From Nitrospirae bacterium MYbinv3 (GTDB lineage: Bacteria > Nitrospirota > Thermodesulfovibrionia > Thermodesulfovibrionales > Magnetobacteriaceae): a DNA stretch of 44,466 nt. Both the position numbers and the translations under genes were made by a program. Of the stretch, positions 26,633 to 35,710 are shown piece after piece. The notes under the pieces were generated by a model. It searched no databases and had not been told where the DNA came from. It worked only from the letters and a program-made list of their open reading frames with translations. The DNA is taken from NCBI GenBank assembly GCA_002753395.1, contig PEAB01000023.1, forward strand, positions 1 to 44,466, read 5' to 3'. Position 1 is the stretch's first letter. Each line of letters starts with the position of its first letter.

Positions 26633-29482
26633 TTAAAAGGCCTGCCCGATGCTGAAATAGAATCGCCCAGGCTGCTCATCCTTTTCCCTGTTCAACTTAT
26701 ATCCATAGTCCATCCTGAGAGGACCTATCGCAGTCATGTACCTCAACCCCATGCCAGTTGTGTACCTTACATCCAGGGGGTTGATGGCCTTAAAATCGTT
26801 CCATACGCCTCCGGTATCTACAAACGAAACCAACCCAAAGTCGCCCACCACCTTGAACCTCAATTCGAGGTTGGTCATCGTAAAGGCGTTGCCGCCAACA
26901 GGGACGCCATTGCTGCCTTTAGGCCCAAGGGTGTCTTGCGCATAACCCCTGACGCTTGTGCTTCCGCCTAGAAAGAATCTCTCAACAAGGGGCAGGTCAA
27001 CAGTGCGCTGCCAACCCTGCCCCATGCCGCTCCGTAGGGAGATGGCGAGGGTTATGTCCTTAAACAACGCCTTATAATAGTTGATGTGTCCCATGGCCTT
27101 TATAAAGTTTGATTGGGACAAAAGCAGATTGCTTGCAAGTTTTAAAGAAGCTCCAATCAAAAATCCATCCGTTGGGTTGGATGGGTTGTCCCGCGTATCA
27201 AACAAGATAGATGGCACTATGCTGCTTATTATCAATGTCCCCGTATCCTCGCGAGACAGCGTGACATCAGGACTGACATCCCACGTCTTAACGAGGTTAA
27301 ACTCATAGGACAGTTGTCCCTTGAGGTTATCGCTAAGCTCCTTCTCTACACCGGATGAGGCCGTGTATTTCTCAAGCTGGTATCTGATCTTCCTCGTATC
27401 GACGTCTAACTCCTCCCGCTTCTCAAAAGACAGAGTAGAGCGTAATGGCAGCGCATACGAGGTAAACCACGGCTCAACATAACTGAGCGAGTACTTCTGG
27501 CTTATGGAACTCACCTTTGTCCTTAACGATATCTGTCTGTTCATACCACCAAGGTTTATATACTTTACGTCAAAAAATCCCCTCAACCCTTCATACTCGC
27601 CATAACCAACACCGTAATCTATAACACCGTGGTTGGCCTCCTTTACCTTGAAAATAACATCCTTTATCTGTTTTTTATTATCCTTTGATGCCAGTAGTGT
27701 CCTCCCCTGCGCTAGAGAGGCGGAGTCACCCTCGACTACAGAGAACTCCACGCTACTAAACAGCCCAGTCTTGTAGAGGTCCTTTACCTCCTCGTACAGT
27801 TTGGTAACGTTGAAGGCATCTCCGCTTTGATGCTTTATGATGCGCCTGAAGACCTCCCACTTTGTCCTCTGATTGCCATTGACTATGGTCTTGCCAAAGA
27901 CGCTCCCCCTGCCCTCTTCTATGATGAACGTCAGGACTATGCCAGGGGCGCTGCAACCCGTTGTCGCGGTTTCTGCAGCCTGAGTCGTTACCTTGACGTT
28001 TACGTCGCCATAGCCGTGCCGGTTGTAGTAGGTGATTATACGTGTCTTGGCGTTAAAGATGTTGGTCTCATCCAGTGGATCTCCTGCTTTACCATGCAAG
28101 TTACATCCCTCAGTCATTGCTATTAGTGGTGCGATGGTCTCTGTGTTGATAAATCTGTTGCCAGTTATATTGATCTTGGCTATCTTTGATTGGACTCCCT
28201 CAGTGATTGCTATTTTTATCAAGGCCGTCTTATTATCCGAATCTGGTATGATATCAAACGAATCCACAACAGCGTCTGTAAAACCAATGGAATTGTAGTA
28301 CAGCGTTACAGCATCCTCCTCGTCGTCTATCACGTCGGGATTTACGGCCTGCCCTTTTTTTAAAGACAGCGTGTCTTTCAACTTGTTCTTGTCTATGGTA
28401 ACACCCTCAAAGATTATATCTGATATCTCATACTTGTCACCTTCAACCATATCAAAAAGGACATCATAAGAGTCGGGTCTGAGCCAGGTCTTGGCTGTAA
28501 CAACGGCATTGATATATCCGGCCTGATGGTACAGCGACACCATAGTCTGTATTGCCTCGTTTACGGAGTCCTGCGTGACGCTGCCTGTGTCAGAGAAGGG
28601 CATTTCATTTATAAGTGTGTCCTCTGAAAACACACTCAACCCCCTAAAAGCGATCTTTAGGCTCTTACCCTTGTCCATCTTGATGTCTAAGACTTTAGCT
28701 TTAGGGTCAAATACGTATGGGCCAATAATGTATCCCAGGAAGCCCTCCTTTTGCAGTATCTTCTTAACCTCTGAGAGCTTCTCCTCGATCTGCTGCTGGT
28801 TATATATGTCGCCTGAACGTATGTCAATGAGGCTTTCCGTCATAGGTTGTCCGTTTATCAGCACCTCTCTTATTATATCTGGTTGTCCTTCATTGACGTT
28901 TACAAGCAGCTTTACCCTGTTAGGGGACTTTGACTTTTCAGCGGCGATGTTGACCGTAGCGGCGGGAAAGCCGTGGCGCAACAGAGAATCCCTTAAATCC
29001 TGTCTACAGCGCTCAACGGCGTCCGTGTGAAACAGCATACCTTCTTTCAACGTCAAGAGTTCTTTGACCTTCTTGCCGCTGAGGTAAGAGACGCCGGATA
29101 CCTCAATGGAGTCTATAAAGAGACGTTCAACGACCTCAACTAAAACCTTTGTCCCAACTACAGACACTTTAATGTCGTCAAAGACGCCTTTGACAAAGGC
29201 ACGACTGATACCGGTTCGTACTTTTTCAGCGGTCAAATCCTCTCCAACGCTAATGCCAAACATGTAGAGAAACTCCTCCTCGCTTATTGAGTGCAGCCCC
29301 AATACAGCTATATGCGACACCTTCACCGGAGCGGCCTGAACCTCAGCAAAGTTGAACAATATCAACGCTATGAAAAAAGAGCAGAGAAAAAAGGGGAGGC
29401 TTTGCCTCCCCTCAGACCCCTCCACAAGGGGACCAGTCCCCTTGACCCCATTAAAGTACAGCGTTATTTTGTATTTCACCAA
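26633..29482 (-). CDS. Omp85-family outer-membrane assembly protein with seven POTRA domains
   Basis: Up to 949 residues. After a signal peptide (ending near EVQA) I count seven POTRA repeats: about 52-120, 121-201, 202-272, 273-350, 351-430, 431-526 and 527-617, then the Omp85 barrel, with VRGY (GGSTSVRGYAQ) and a terminal Phe as expected. Classical BamA has five POTRAs, so this is BamA-like or an expanded TamA-like partner of the TamB gene upstream. Start is unclear: no ATG is usable; TTG 29482, GTG 29479 or GTG 29425 are possible, and the first 30 codons are a family B repeat. It is in frame with the kinase gene upstream, separated by one TAA. Confidence 0.9.
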   Translation of the reverse strand: MVKYKITLYFNGVKGTGPLVEGSEGRQSLPFFLCSFFIALILFNFAEVQAAPVKVSHIAVLGLHSISEEEFLYMFGISVGEDLTAEKVRTGISRAFVKGVFDDIKVSVVGTKVLVEVVERLFIDSIEVSGVSYLSGKKVKELLTLKEGMLFHTDAVERCRQDLRDSLLRHGFPAATVNIAAEKSKSPNRVKLLVNVNEGQPDIIREVLINGQPMTESLIDIRSGDIYNQQQIEEKLSEVKKILQKEGFLGYIIGPYVFDPKAKVLDIKMDKGKSLKIAFRGLSVFSEDTLINEMPFSDTGSVTQDSVNEAIQTMVSLYHQAGYINAVVTAKTWLRPDSYDVLFDMVEGDKYEISDIIFEGVTIDKNKLKDTLSLKKGQAVNPDVIDDEEDAVTLYYNSIGFTDAVVDSFDIIPDSDNKTALIKIAITEGVQSKIAKINITGNRFINTETIAPLIAMTEGCNLHGKAGDPLDETNIFNAKTRIITYYNRHGYGDVNVKVTTQAAETATTGCSAPGIVLTFIIEEGRGSVFGKTIVNGNQRTKWEVFRRIIKHQSGDAFNVTKLYEEVKDLYKTGLFSSVEFSVVEGDSASLAQGRTLLASKDNKKQIKDVIFKVKEANHGVIDYGVGYGEYEGLRGFFDVKYINLGGMNRQISLRTKVSSISQKYSLSYVEPWFTSYALPLRSTLSFEKREELDVDTRKIRYQLEKYTASSGVEKELSDNLKGQLSYEFNLVKTWDVSPDVTLSREDTGTLIISSIVPSILFDTRDNPSNPTDGFLIGASLKLASNLLLSQSNFIKAMGHINYYKALFKDITLAISLRSGMGQGWQRTVDLPLVERFFLGGSTSVRGYAQDTLGPKGSNGVPVGGNAFTMTNLELRFKVVGDFGLVSFVDTGGVWNDFKAINPLDVRYTTGMGLRYMTAIGPLRMDYGYKLNREKDEQPGRFYFSIGQAF
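29393..29449 (-). repeat. family B repeat, copy B5, inside the Omp85 reading frame
   Basis: On the minus strand the copy begins GGGGTCAAGGGGACTGG and ends GCAAAGCCTCCCC. It is translated as the NGVKGTGPLVEGSEGRQSLP part of the Omp85 open frame and so forms its extreme N-terminus, just before the signal-peptide core. Confidence 0.8.
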
Positions 29483-29512
29483 TAAAATGCTCGCTCTATA
29501 AAGATGTATTTT

Positions 29513-31450
29513 TTATATTCCGAGACAAGACAACTCAACGATAAACTCTGCACCTTCTTTGGTATTTCTAACACTCATAGTTCCTTCCATTCTTCTCTCT
29601 ATCATTGCTTTTATGAGATAAAGGCTCATACCTTTTCCTCTTGTCTTAAACCTTGTAGTAAAATAAGGGTCGAAAATCCTATCAATTATCTCTCCTTCGA
29701 TACCCCCTCCGTTGTCCGACATGGATAACGTTACCTTATTGCCTTCCGAGTTTTTCATAGCCTTTATTTTTATGCACCCTTTTTCGATCTTCCTCTCTCT
29801 GAATACATCCAGCGAGTTTGTAATCACGGCTATTATTAACTGTATGATGATATTGGGATAGCCTTCGACCAAGATATCGTCTATTATATCAGTTTCCAGC
29901 TTTATATTGTTTGAGACAAGATGGTTTTCTATGAAGTCAAGCCCCCTATTGATTGCCTGTTGAACACTGAATTCTGTCTTATCGGTCTCTTTATTATAGA
30001 TGTCTGTAAAAGCTGTTATTGTGCCGGAGAGTTTGAGCAGTTCACCCATTATCGTATTTGTAGAGCTGTCCAACAGCTCATCGGACAATTCCTTATATAT
30101 ATAGGCATCCCTGACATTCTGAACCAAGATACCAATGACGTTTAACGGCTGCCTCCATTGGTGGGCAATATTTATAAGGAGTTCGCCCATGGCAACTTGA
30201 CGGGATTGTTCAAACATTAGGTGGTCTTTCAGCCTGTTTCTTTCAACCTCCTCTCTAATCCTATCTTTAAGGGTTATATTTAGTTCCTCAAGCTCCTTTG
30301 ATTTCTTTATTAGTTCGTTTGCCGTCCTTTTACGCTCCGTAATATCTTGAAACGCCGTAACCGATGCCACAACCCGCCCCTCTTCAATAACAGGCGTGGA
30401 GACATAGGATACAGGGAACATGTCTCCGTTTTTCCTGGTAAACACATCATCTTCAACCCAAATGCCATTTCCGCTGTTTACAACCCTTTCGACAGGACAT
30501 TCTTCCTTGTGTACACGGCTGCCATCCCCCTTTTGGTAATGAATCATTTCGTGCATGTTCTTACCAACAAGCTCTTCCTCTTGCCAGCCAAGGAGACGTT
30601 CAGCCTCGGGGTTCATAAAGCTGAGATTATTGTCCTTATCAAGCATGTAGACTCCCTCGCCAAGAACGGATGTAATTGAGGAGAATTTCCTCTGGCTTTC
30701 CCGCAGCTCCTCGTCCGCCCTGGTACGTTCGATAATGCGTCGCTTGCCGCGTGTAAACGCAAAACCGATGCTCATCAGTCCCAGCAGCCAGAATACTCCG
30801 TGGGAGAAGAGCATAACGTTTACAACCTTATTCTGTGATTCATAGTGAGTTGTCATCGGTACGGACACACCCACGCCGCCACGCACATCCCCCACCTTGT
30901 AGTTTTGATAGGCATGACACTTAAGACATTGTTCCTGGATTAGCATTGGTCGCATAAGTCGCAGGTACTGCTTACCTTCAATCTCGCTTATCTCTAAAAC
31001 CTCCTTCACTCCTCTTTCAAATGCCATAAGCGCCTTTAGTTCCCATTCGTCTGGGGCGTTAAGTGGATTAAGAAGTTTTAAGCTCGTGATGCGCCCCTTT
31101 ATGCCATAAAGCTCTCCGTACTCCTGCATCAGCTGACGCAGCATGTATGCAGGGTTCATCAGGGTATATTTCTTACCGAAATTGCTTACTATATCTCGGT
31201 CGGGGATATGACTCAGGGCTGGATTGGGAGGCGTCCTCTCATCAGGAGGAACGTAGATGCCGCCGTGTCTGGCCGCCCAAAACCTGATCGCCTGGTCCTT
31301 GTTGAAGTTTGCCCTGGCCTCGTTTGTGGCCAACTCAATGGTCTGACGATATTCGTTTATGATTTCCCACGAAAGCGATATGCCCACGATAACAGTCCAA
31401 AGAACTATTGCTGCTATTGTATATCTGCGCAATTGTTTAATATTTTCCAT
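29513..31450 (-). CDS. membrane sensor histidine kinase with c-type heme (Tll0287-like) sensor and PAS domain
   Basis: 645 residues. Helix 10-30, a periplasmic Tll0287-like (DUF3365) sensor 40-205 with one heme-c site CLKCH at 175-179, second helix about 212-232, PAS domain 255-370, coiled coil, H-box NIAHQWRQPLNVIG (His430) and a HATPase (DNGGGIEGEII, GKGMSLYLIK). The heme-c domain suggests sensing of redox state, O2 or NO (family-level inference). The ATG follows the tamB stop directly, and the gene is in the middle of an outer-membrane assembly operon. No response regulator lies in the operon. Confidence 0.92.
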   Translation of the reverse strand: MENIKQLRRYTIAAIVLWTVIVGISLSWEIINEYRQTIELATNEARANFNKDQAIRFWAARHGGIYVPPDERTPPNPALSHIPDRDIVSNFGKKYTLMNPAYMLRQLMQEYGELYGIKGRITSLKLLNPLNAPDEWELKALMAFERGVKEVLEISEIEGKQYLRLMRPMLIQEQCLKCHAYQNYKVGDVRGGVGVSVPMTTHYESQNKVVNVMLFSHGVFWLLGLMSIGFAFTRGKRRIIERTRADEELRESQRKFSSITSVLGEGVYMLDKDNNLSFMNPEAERLLGWQEEELVGKNMHEMIHYQKGDGSRVHKEECPVERVVNSGNGIWVEDDVFTRKNGDMFPVSYVSTPVIEEGRVVASVTAFQDITERKRTANELIKKSKELEELNITLKDRIREEVERNRLKDHLMFEQSRQVAMGELLINIAHQWRQPLNVIGILVQNVRDAYIYKELSDELLDSSTNTIMGELLKLSGTITAFTDIYNKETDKTEFSVQQAINRGLDFIENHLVSNNIKLETDIIDDILVEGYPNIIIQLIIAVITNSLDVFRERKIEKGCIKIKAMKNSEGNKVTLSMSDNGGGIEGEIIDRIFDPYFTTRFKTRGKGMSLYLIKAMIERRMEGTMSVRNTKEGAEFIVELSCLGI

Positions 31451-34400
31451 TTACTTAAACTCGTATCTGAAATTAACATCGGCTCCTATACGTCCAAGTT
31501 CGTTTCTTTCACCTAGTAGGGAGATGTTTTTATTTAGCAGGTACTGTGCCCTTATGATATCACCCTTTGTGGATGTTGTTGTAAGCGAAAGGTTTAGCTT
31601 GTCTTTAAGAAACTTCTTAGAAACTATGACTTGTGGGGTGACAGAGGACTTGTCCTCGTCGAAAGAGGGGGATAGTTGGATTCTACTGAAACCGCCTATT
31701 TTTTTGAGTCTTTCTTCTATGAGGCTCTGATACTTTGTTGTCAGTAAGGTGGATGTACCGGCCTCGGAGAGGAGGTTGACGATGGACTTTTCGGGCAGTG
31801 GAGGGAAGGACGATAGAACCATGTTGGCTCTTAGCATCTGGCCATCCATGATGAGCCTTATGTTGTACCCCCTGATTGAGGTCTCAGCCAGGGCGTTAAT
31901 GAAGGGGTTAAAGCCTTCTTCCCCTGTGAAGTCCACACTGGCGTGGACGAGGTCAAATTCGTTTCTCTGTAGGAGCACCTTTCCCCTGTCAGCCTGTATG
32001 CGTCCATACAGGATGGGGTTTGATGCAGTACCCTTAACCAGCAGGTCTACCTTTAGTATTGACTCTACGACGTTGTTTTCTATAGCGATGTTGCTGTCAC
32101 CGTAGAGGTTGACGTTCAAGTCCAGTGTCTTTAAGGAGGTAAATCTTGACAACTGTGGCGCGCTATTTTCTAGTATGAGTTCCTGGAGGTAGAGGTTTTT
32201 GGTGTACCTGGCCTTGGCAATCTTTATGTCACCGGAGAGGGTCTGTCTCTTCAGATCACCGCTGTAGTACAGTTTGCCGTCGAGGTATGCCTTAAAGCCG
32301 TCGTTGATGTATGCTGGCATGTTCTGCAGGTTGCCTTCCATGTAAAACTTCTTAAGGCTAAAGCCGTCAATATAGGCTATGCCGCTGCTGCTTAGGAGGC
32401 CGCCGCCAAAGTTTGTCTTTAGATATTTAACAACGCACTTTTTCGCATCGCAAAATGCGTAGCAGTTGATGTCGTTAAAGTAGTGACGGATGTTCTTAAT
32501 CCCTAGTGTTGCACCTGCTATATTGACGCCGCCGCTGATCTGAGGTCTTTGCCAGTTGCCGGCAATGGAGATGGCAACATCGGCTTGGCCGTTTAGCCAG
32601 CTTATCCTGTCTGATAGACCTCTTAACAGGATTAGTTTGGGGTTACCGGTGAGATTGAGGTTGTAGGACTTACCCACTACCAGCGAGCCGGTAAGGCTTG
32701 CCGATGCGGGCAGAGTTTGAATCCCCATCGTTAAATCAAACGAGTTTATCAGCACCTCGCGGCCATTCATTGAAATATCGATCGGGGATTTGTTAGAAAA
32801 CGTTTGGTCATATGCAGCGCCCTCTAATATTGACATCAAGACCTTGCCCTTAAACGTATTTGCTTTGCCAGAGAGGGAGAACTTACCCTCGGCGACGAGT
32901 TTTAGGTCTTGTGGCAGACCTGATACTATCTTTCTATTGAGTTGAGCGTAGTCGTAACGTCTTATGACGCCATCAAGAGACCACTGAACATCCTTAAAAT
33001 ATCCATTGGGCTTGCTCACTACTGTTGGCAGGAGACCAGCCTTACCCTTGGCCTCGACGTTACCTTCTAGTATGTTTGCCAAAAGAGTCACGTTGTTTTT
33101 ATCAAGCCTTGCGGTCAAGGTGTTTGTCTGAGGGGAGTTCTTATTGGTCTTGGCCCCCTTGGCCCAGGCCGCTATCTCAAGATAGGGATCCTCAAACGTG
33201 CCCTTGCCGGAGAACTTGCACTGTATAAGGGGGTCCCCCCAGAGTAATGATACCAACCCCTGCTGTCCCTCATCCCCGACCCCGCTTCGCTGTTCCCCTC
33301 CCCTTGTGGGAGGGGCTAGGGGGGGGGGCTTTACCGCATATGGGATATCCCTCTCATGTACAAGGCAGTACTCTGAGGCAATCGTATATCCCATTTTCTT
33401 CCAATTATTGGAGCCGTCTGTTATGTCTTTAAAAGAGAGGTTTAAGGAGACGCTTACCTCTGATGCGCTTTTCTTTAGGGACAACCGCTGAAGGGACAAC
33501 GCATCATTGTAGTAAACGTATGAACCATATACAAGGTCTATGGGATATTGCTCAACTCTCAGGTTTCTTACGTCAATGTCTCCTGCGTATTTAAGGTTCT
33601 CAGCCGGTCCAGAGACCTTAAACGAGGTATTTAGGGTTATTGGCTTATTGCCGTTGATATCCACACCCTGGAGAAACTTCTTTGACACACCCCGTGCGTC
33701 AGCGTTCTTTACGGCAACGTCAAAGGCCATTACTGGTTGATTAAAGTCAAAGATGTGATTGACGTCCTTGAAATGGACGGTGCCGCCAAAGGTCGTAGTG
33801 CCTGTGTATGTGTCGCCGCAGCCATCTATTACCTCCAACAGTTCCCGGCTGTAATGAACATGTGTTCTTAACGATGTAAAACCAAAACCCCAAAAGTTAC
33901 CTTTATCCAGTTTCACAGTGCCGCTGATGACGGGGAACTCTCCGGTACCAGTTACGTCGCCGTTAAAGGTGCCGCTGCCGGCTAATCTATTAGTGGAGGG
34001 TTTGGTCAGATCAACCACTTCCCTTGTGTTGAGGTTTACACGTAGTTGCAGCTTGTTTGATTTTAAGTCGTATACACCGCTGCCATTACCCTCGGATTGA
34101 CCTGTTTTAGCAACGATATCATGCAGGTTTACGACGTCGTCAACGATTTCGACCCGGCCAGTGACCTCGTTTATCCTCTCTAGGATGTTTCTGTTGCTGC
34201 TTATTGCAGCCTTCTCTGCATTGGGATCTGTTTTATATACGAACTCCGACTTAGGGTTAAAGACCGATCCATTAGAGTATACAGTTCCATGCACCTTTCC
34301 AGGGGACAAACCCGGATCCCATTTAATGAGCTTAAACAAAGACTTACTGTCAACATTGTCGGCCTTTATATCCACGGTGAATGTGTTGACAACTGGCATC

Positions 34401-35710
34401 TCCAAGGTCACCTCACCTTTGGCCAAGCCGTTGTAGACCTTGGCATCGGTGGTAATGAACTTCAGACTGGGGCCGTCGTAGATAACCTTACATGAGAGAC
34501 CATCAACGTCTATGCCATAGAAGCTGCCTTTTTTTAGTGCCGCACTGGCCTCTCCCCTAATCTTTTTTAATGGGCCTTTGATGGTGCCTTTGAAACTGAC
34601 ATCCCCCTGTATCGGTTCTTTTTCGCCAAGCAGCTCCAACAGGGTCTCGACATAGAATCTGCCATCAACAGAGACGCCTAACTGCACCCCGCTTGCAGCA
34701 TCATAACTGACCGGTCCCTCGAATGACACCTGCCCATGGCCAGGGTTTTTTAAGGCCAAAAGACGCTTTAAGTAAGGTATCTTCACAACTCCTTTCGTCT
34801 GTAATACGGCGTTGTGAAGCTCAAACTCCTGTTTGCCCGCATTGTATGACTTTGGGCCTCTGATCTGGGACGTCTTGCCCACAAGCCTGCCGTTTGCCTG
34901 AAGGCTTAAGCCCTCCGAGGTCAATGACATCTCTTGTATGTCATACGCAGCGTCTACAGCGGATGCGGCCTTGAGCTTAAGGCCGATGGTATTAAACACG
35001 AGTCTTTCGTGGAGTTTTGGCTTTAACGCCCCTGAGTAAAACTTCACGCCTGAGAGATTTACCCTGATGCCAGCCATGTTAGGCAATGCCTGCCCTTTAA
35101 GCTCACCGAAGGACAGTTCAATAGGGTTTGACACATCTTTATACTTACCGCCTTTGACGCTAGTGTGGAGGGTGGGGGATCTGGTGTCATCGTTGAGTTT
35201 TAGGGATATTGCCTTGAGATTAAATGAGCGTAATTCAACGGCAATGCCTTTCTTTTTTGGAGGTTTCTTCTTTTGCCTGTCGATAACGTCCTGTATGTAT
35301 GAGAGGCTGGTATCTACAGAGAGATTATCGATAAATATCTTCTGTAGCACGAGCTTATTGTACAACAGCGGCAGGAGGCTTATGTAGGCGTCCACGGAGT
35401 TAAGGTTTAGTATCTGGCCGCCTTTATTATCTGTTGCAACGAGTCCCCTGATGTGGACAGCAGGGGGAAAGAGGTCTATGCTGGCGCCCTTTACGCTTAC
35501 GGTCGACCGACCATAGGGGGCTGACCGATCCCCCCCGCCTAGAATTGTATTAAGCTGTGAGACAAGTTCTTTTTTGAACAATCCGTTGGTATAGTTGCGG
35601 GCAGCAATAAACAGATACGTTACGACTATAACTATAATAAGGGCAACGGCAACACGCCTTACCAGTGACAGCAGGTAGAGGACGCTTATCAATAATTTAG
35701 GACGTCCCAT
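31451..35710 (-). CDS. TamB-like (DUF490) inner-membrane/periplasmic translocation protein
   Basis: 1419 residues. One N-terminal membrane helix (about 15-37), an AsmA-like region, many beta-rich segments of the kind that form the TamB groove, and a typical TamB C-terminus near residues 1180-1419 (ADRGKVLLQRNEFDL, GYNIRLIMDG, LSEAGTSTLL). It should link inner and outer membranes together with the Omp85 protein coded downstream and may also carry phospholipids. The start codon lies within the end of glnD. Residues about 793-815 (PPPLAPPTRGGEQRSG and following) are an in-frame repeat insertion. Confidence 0.88.
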   Translation of the reverse strand: MGRPKLLISVLYLLSLVRRVAVALIIVIVVTYLFIAARNYTNGLFKKELVSQLNTILGGGDRSAPYGRSTVSVKGASIDLFPPAVHIRGLVATDNKGGQILNLNSVDAYISLLPLLYNKLVLQKIFIDNLSVDTSLSYIQDVIDRQKKKPPKKKGIAVELRSFNLKAISLKLNDDTRSPTLHTSVKGGKYKDVSNPIELSFGELKGQALPNMAGIRVNLSGVKFYSGALKPKLHERLVFNTIGLKLKAASAVDAAYDIQEMSLTSEGLSLQANGRLVGKTSQIRGPKSYNAGKQEFELHNAVLQTKGVVKIPYLKRLLALKNPGHGQVSFEGPVSYDAASGVQLGVSVDGRFYVETLLELLGEKEPIQGDVSFKGTIKGPLKKIRGEASAALKKGSFYGIDVDGLSCKVIYDGPSLKFITTDAKVYNGLAKGEVTLEMPVVNTFTVDIKADNVDSKSLFKLIKWDPGLSPGKVHGTVYSNGSVFNPKSEFVYKTDPNAEKAAISSNRNILERINEVTGRVEIVDDVVNLHDIVAKTGQSEGNGSGVYDLKSNKLQLRVNLNTREVVDLTKPSTNRLAGSGTFNGDVTGTGEFPVISGTVKLDKGNFWGFGFTSLRTHVHYSRELLEVIDGCGDTYTGTTTFGGTVHFKDVNHIFDFNQPVMAFDVAVKNADARGVSKKFLQGVDINGNKPITLNTSFKVSGPAENLKYAGDIDVRNLRVEQYPIDLVYGSYVYYNDALSLQRLSLKKSASEVSVSLNLSFKDITDGSNNWKKMGYTIASEYCLVHERDIPYAVKPPPLAPPTRGGEQRSGVGDEGQQGLVSLLWGDPLIQCKFSGKGTFEDPYLEIAAWAKGAKTNKNSPQTNTLTARLDKNNVTLLANILEGNVEAKGKAGLLPTVVSKPNGYFKDVQWSLDGVIRRYDYAQLNRKIVSGLPQDLKLVAEGKFSLSGKANTFKGKVLMSILEGAAYDQTFSNKSPIDISMNGREVLINSFDLTMGIQTLPASASLTGSLVVGKSYNLNLTGNPKLILLRGLSDRISWLNGQADVAISIAGNWQRPQISGGVNIAGATLGIKNIRHYFNDINCYAFCDAKKCVVKYLKTNFGGGLLSSSGIAYIDGFSLKKFYMEGNLQNMPAYINDGFKAYLDGKLYYSGDLKRQTLSGDIKIAKARYTKNLYLQELILENSAPQLSRFTSLKTLDLNVNLYGDSNIAIENNVVESILKVDLLVKGTASNPILYGRIQADRGKVLLQRNEFDLVHASVDFTGEEGFNPFINALAETSIRGYNIRLIMDGQMLRANMVLSSFPPLPEKSIVNLLSEAGTSTLLTTKYQSLIEERLKKIGGFSRIQLSPSFDEDKSSVTPQVIVSKKFLKDKLNLSLTTTSTKGDIIRAQYLLNKNISLLGERNELGRIGADVNFRYEFK
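33271..33330 (-). repeat. family B-like repeat inserted in frame inside tamB
   Basis: Carries the CCCCTAGCC / CCTCCCACAAGGGGAGGGGA hairpin core and a GAACAGCGAAGCGGGG tail. It keeps the tamB frame open and is translated as PPPLAPPTRGGEQRSGVGDEG, a low-complexity stretch with no counterpart in the neighbouring TamB beta repeats. Confidence 0.75.
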
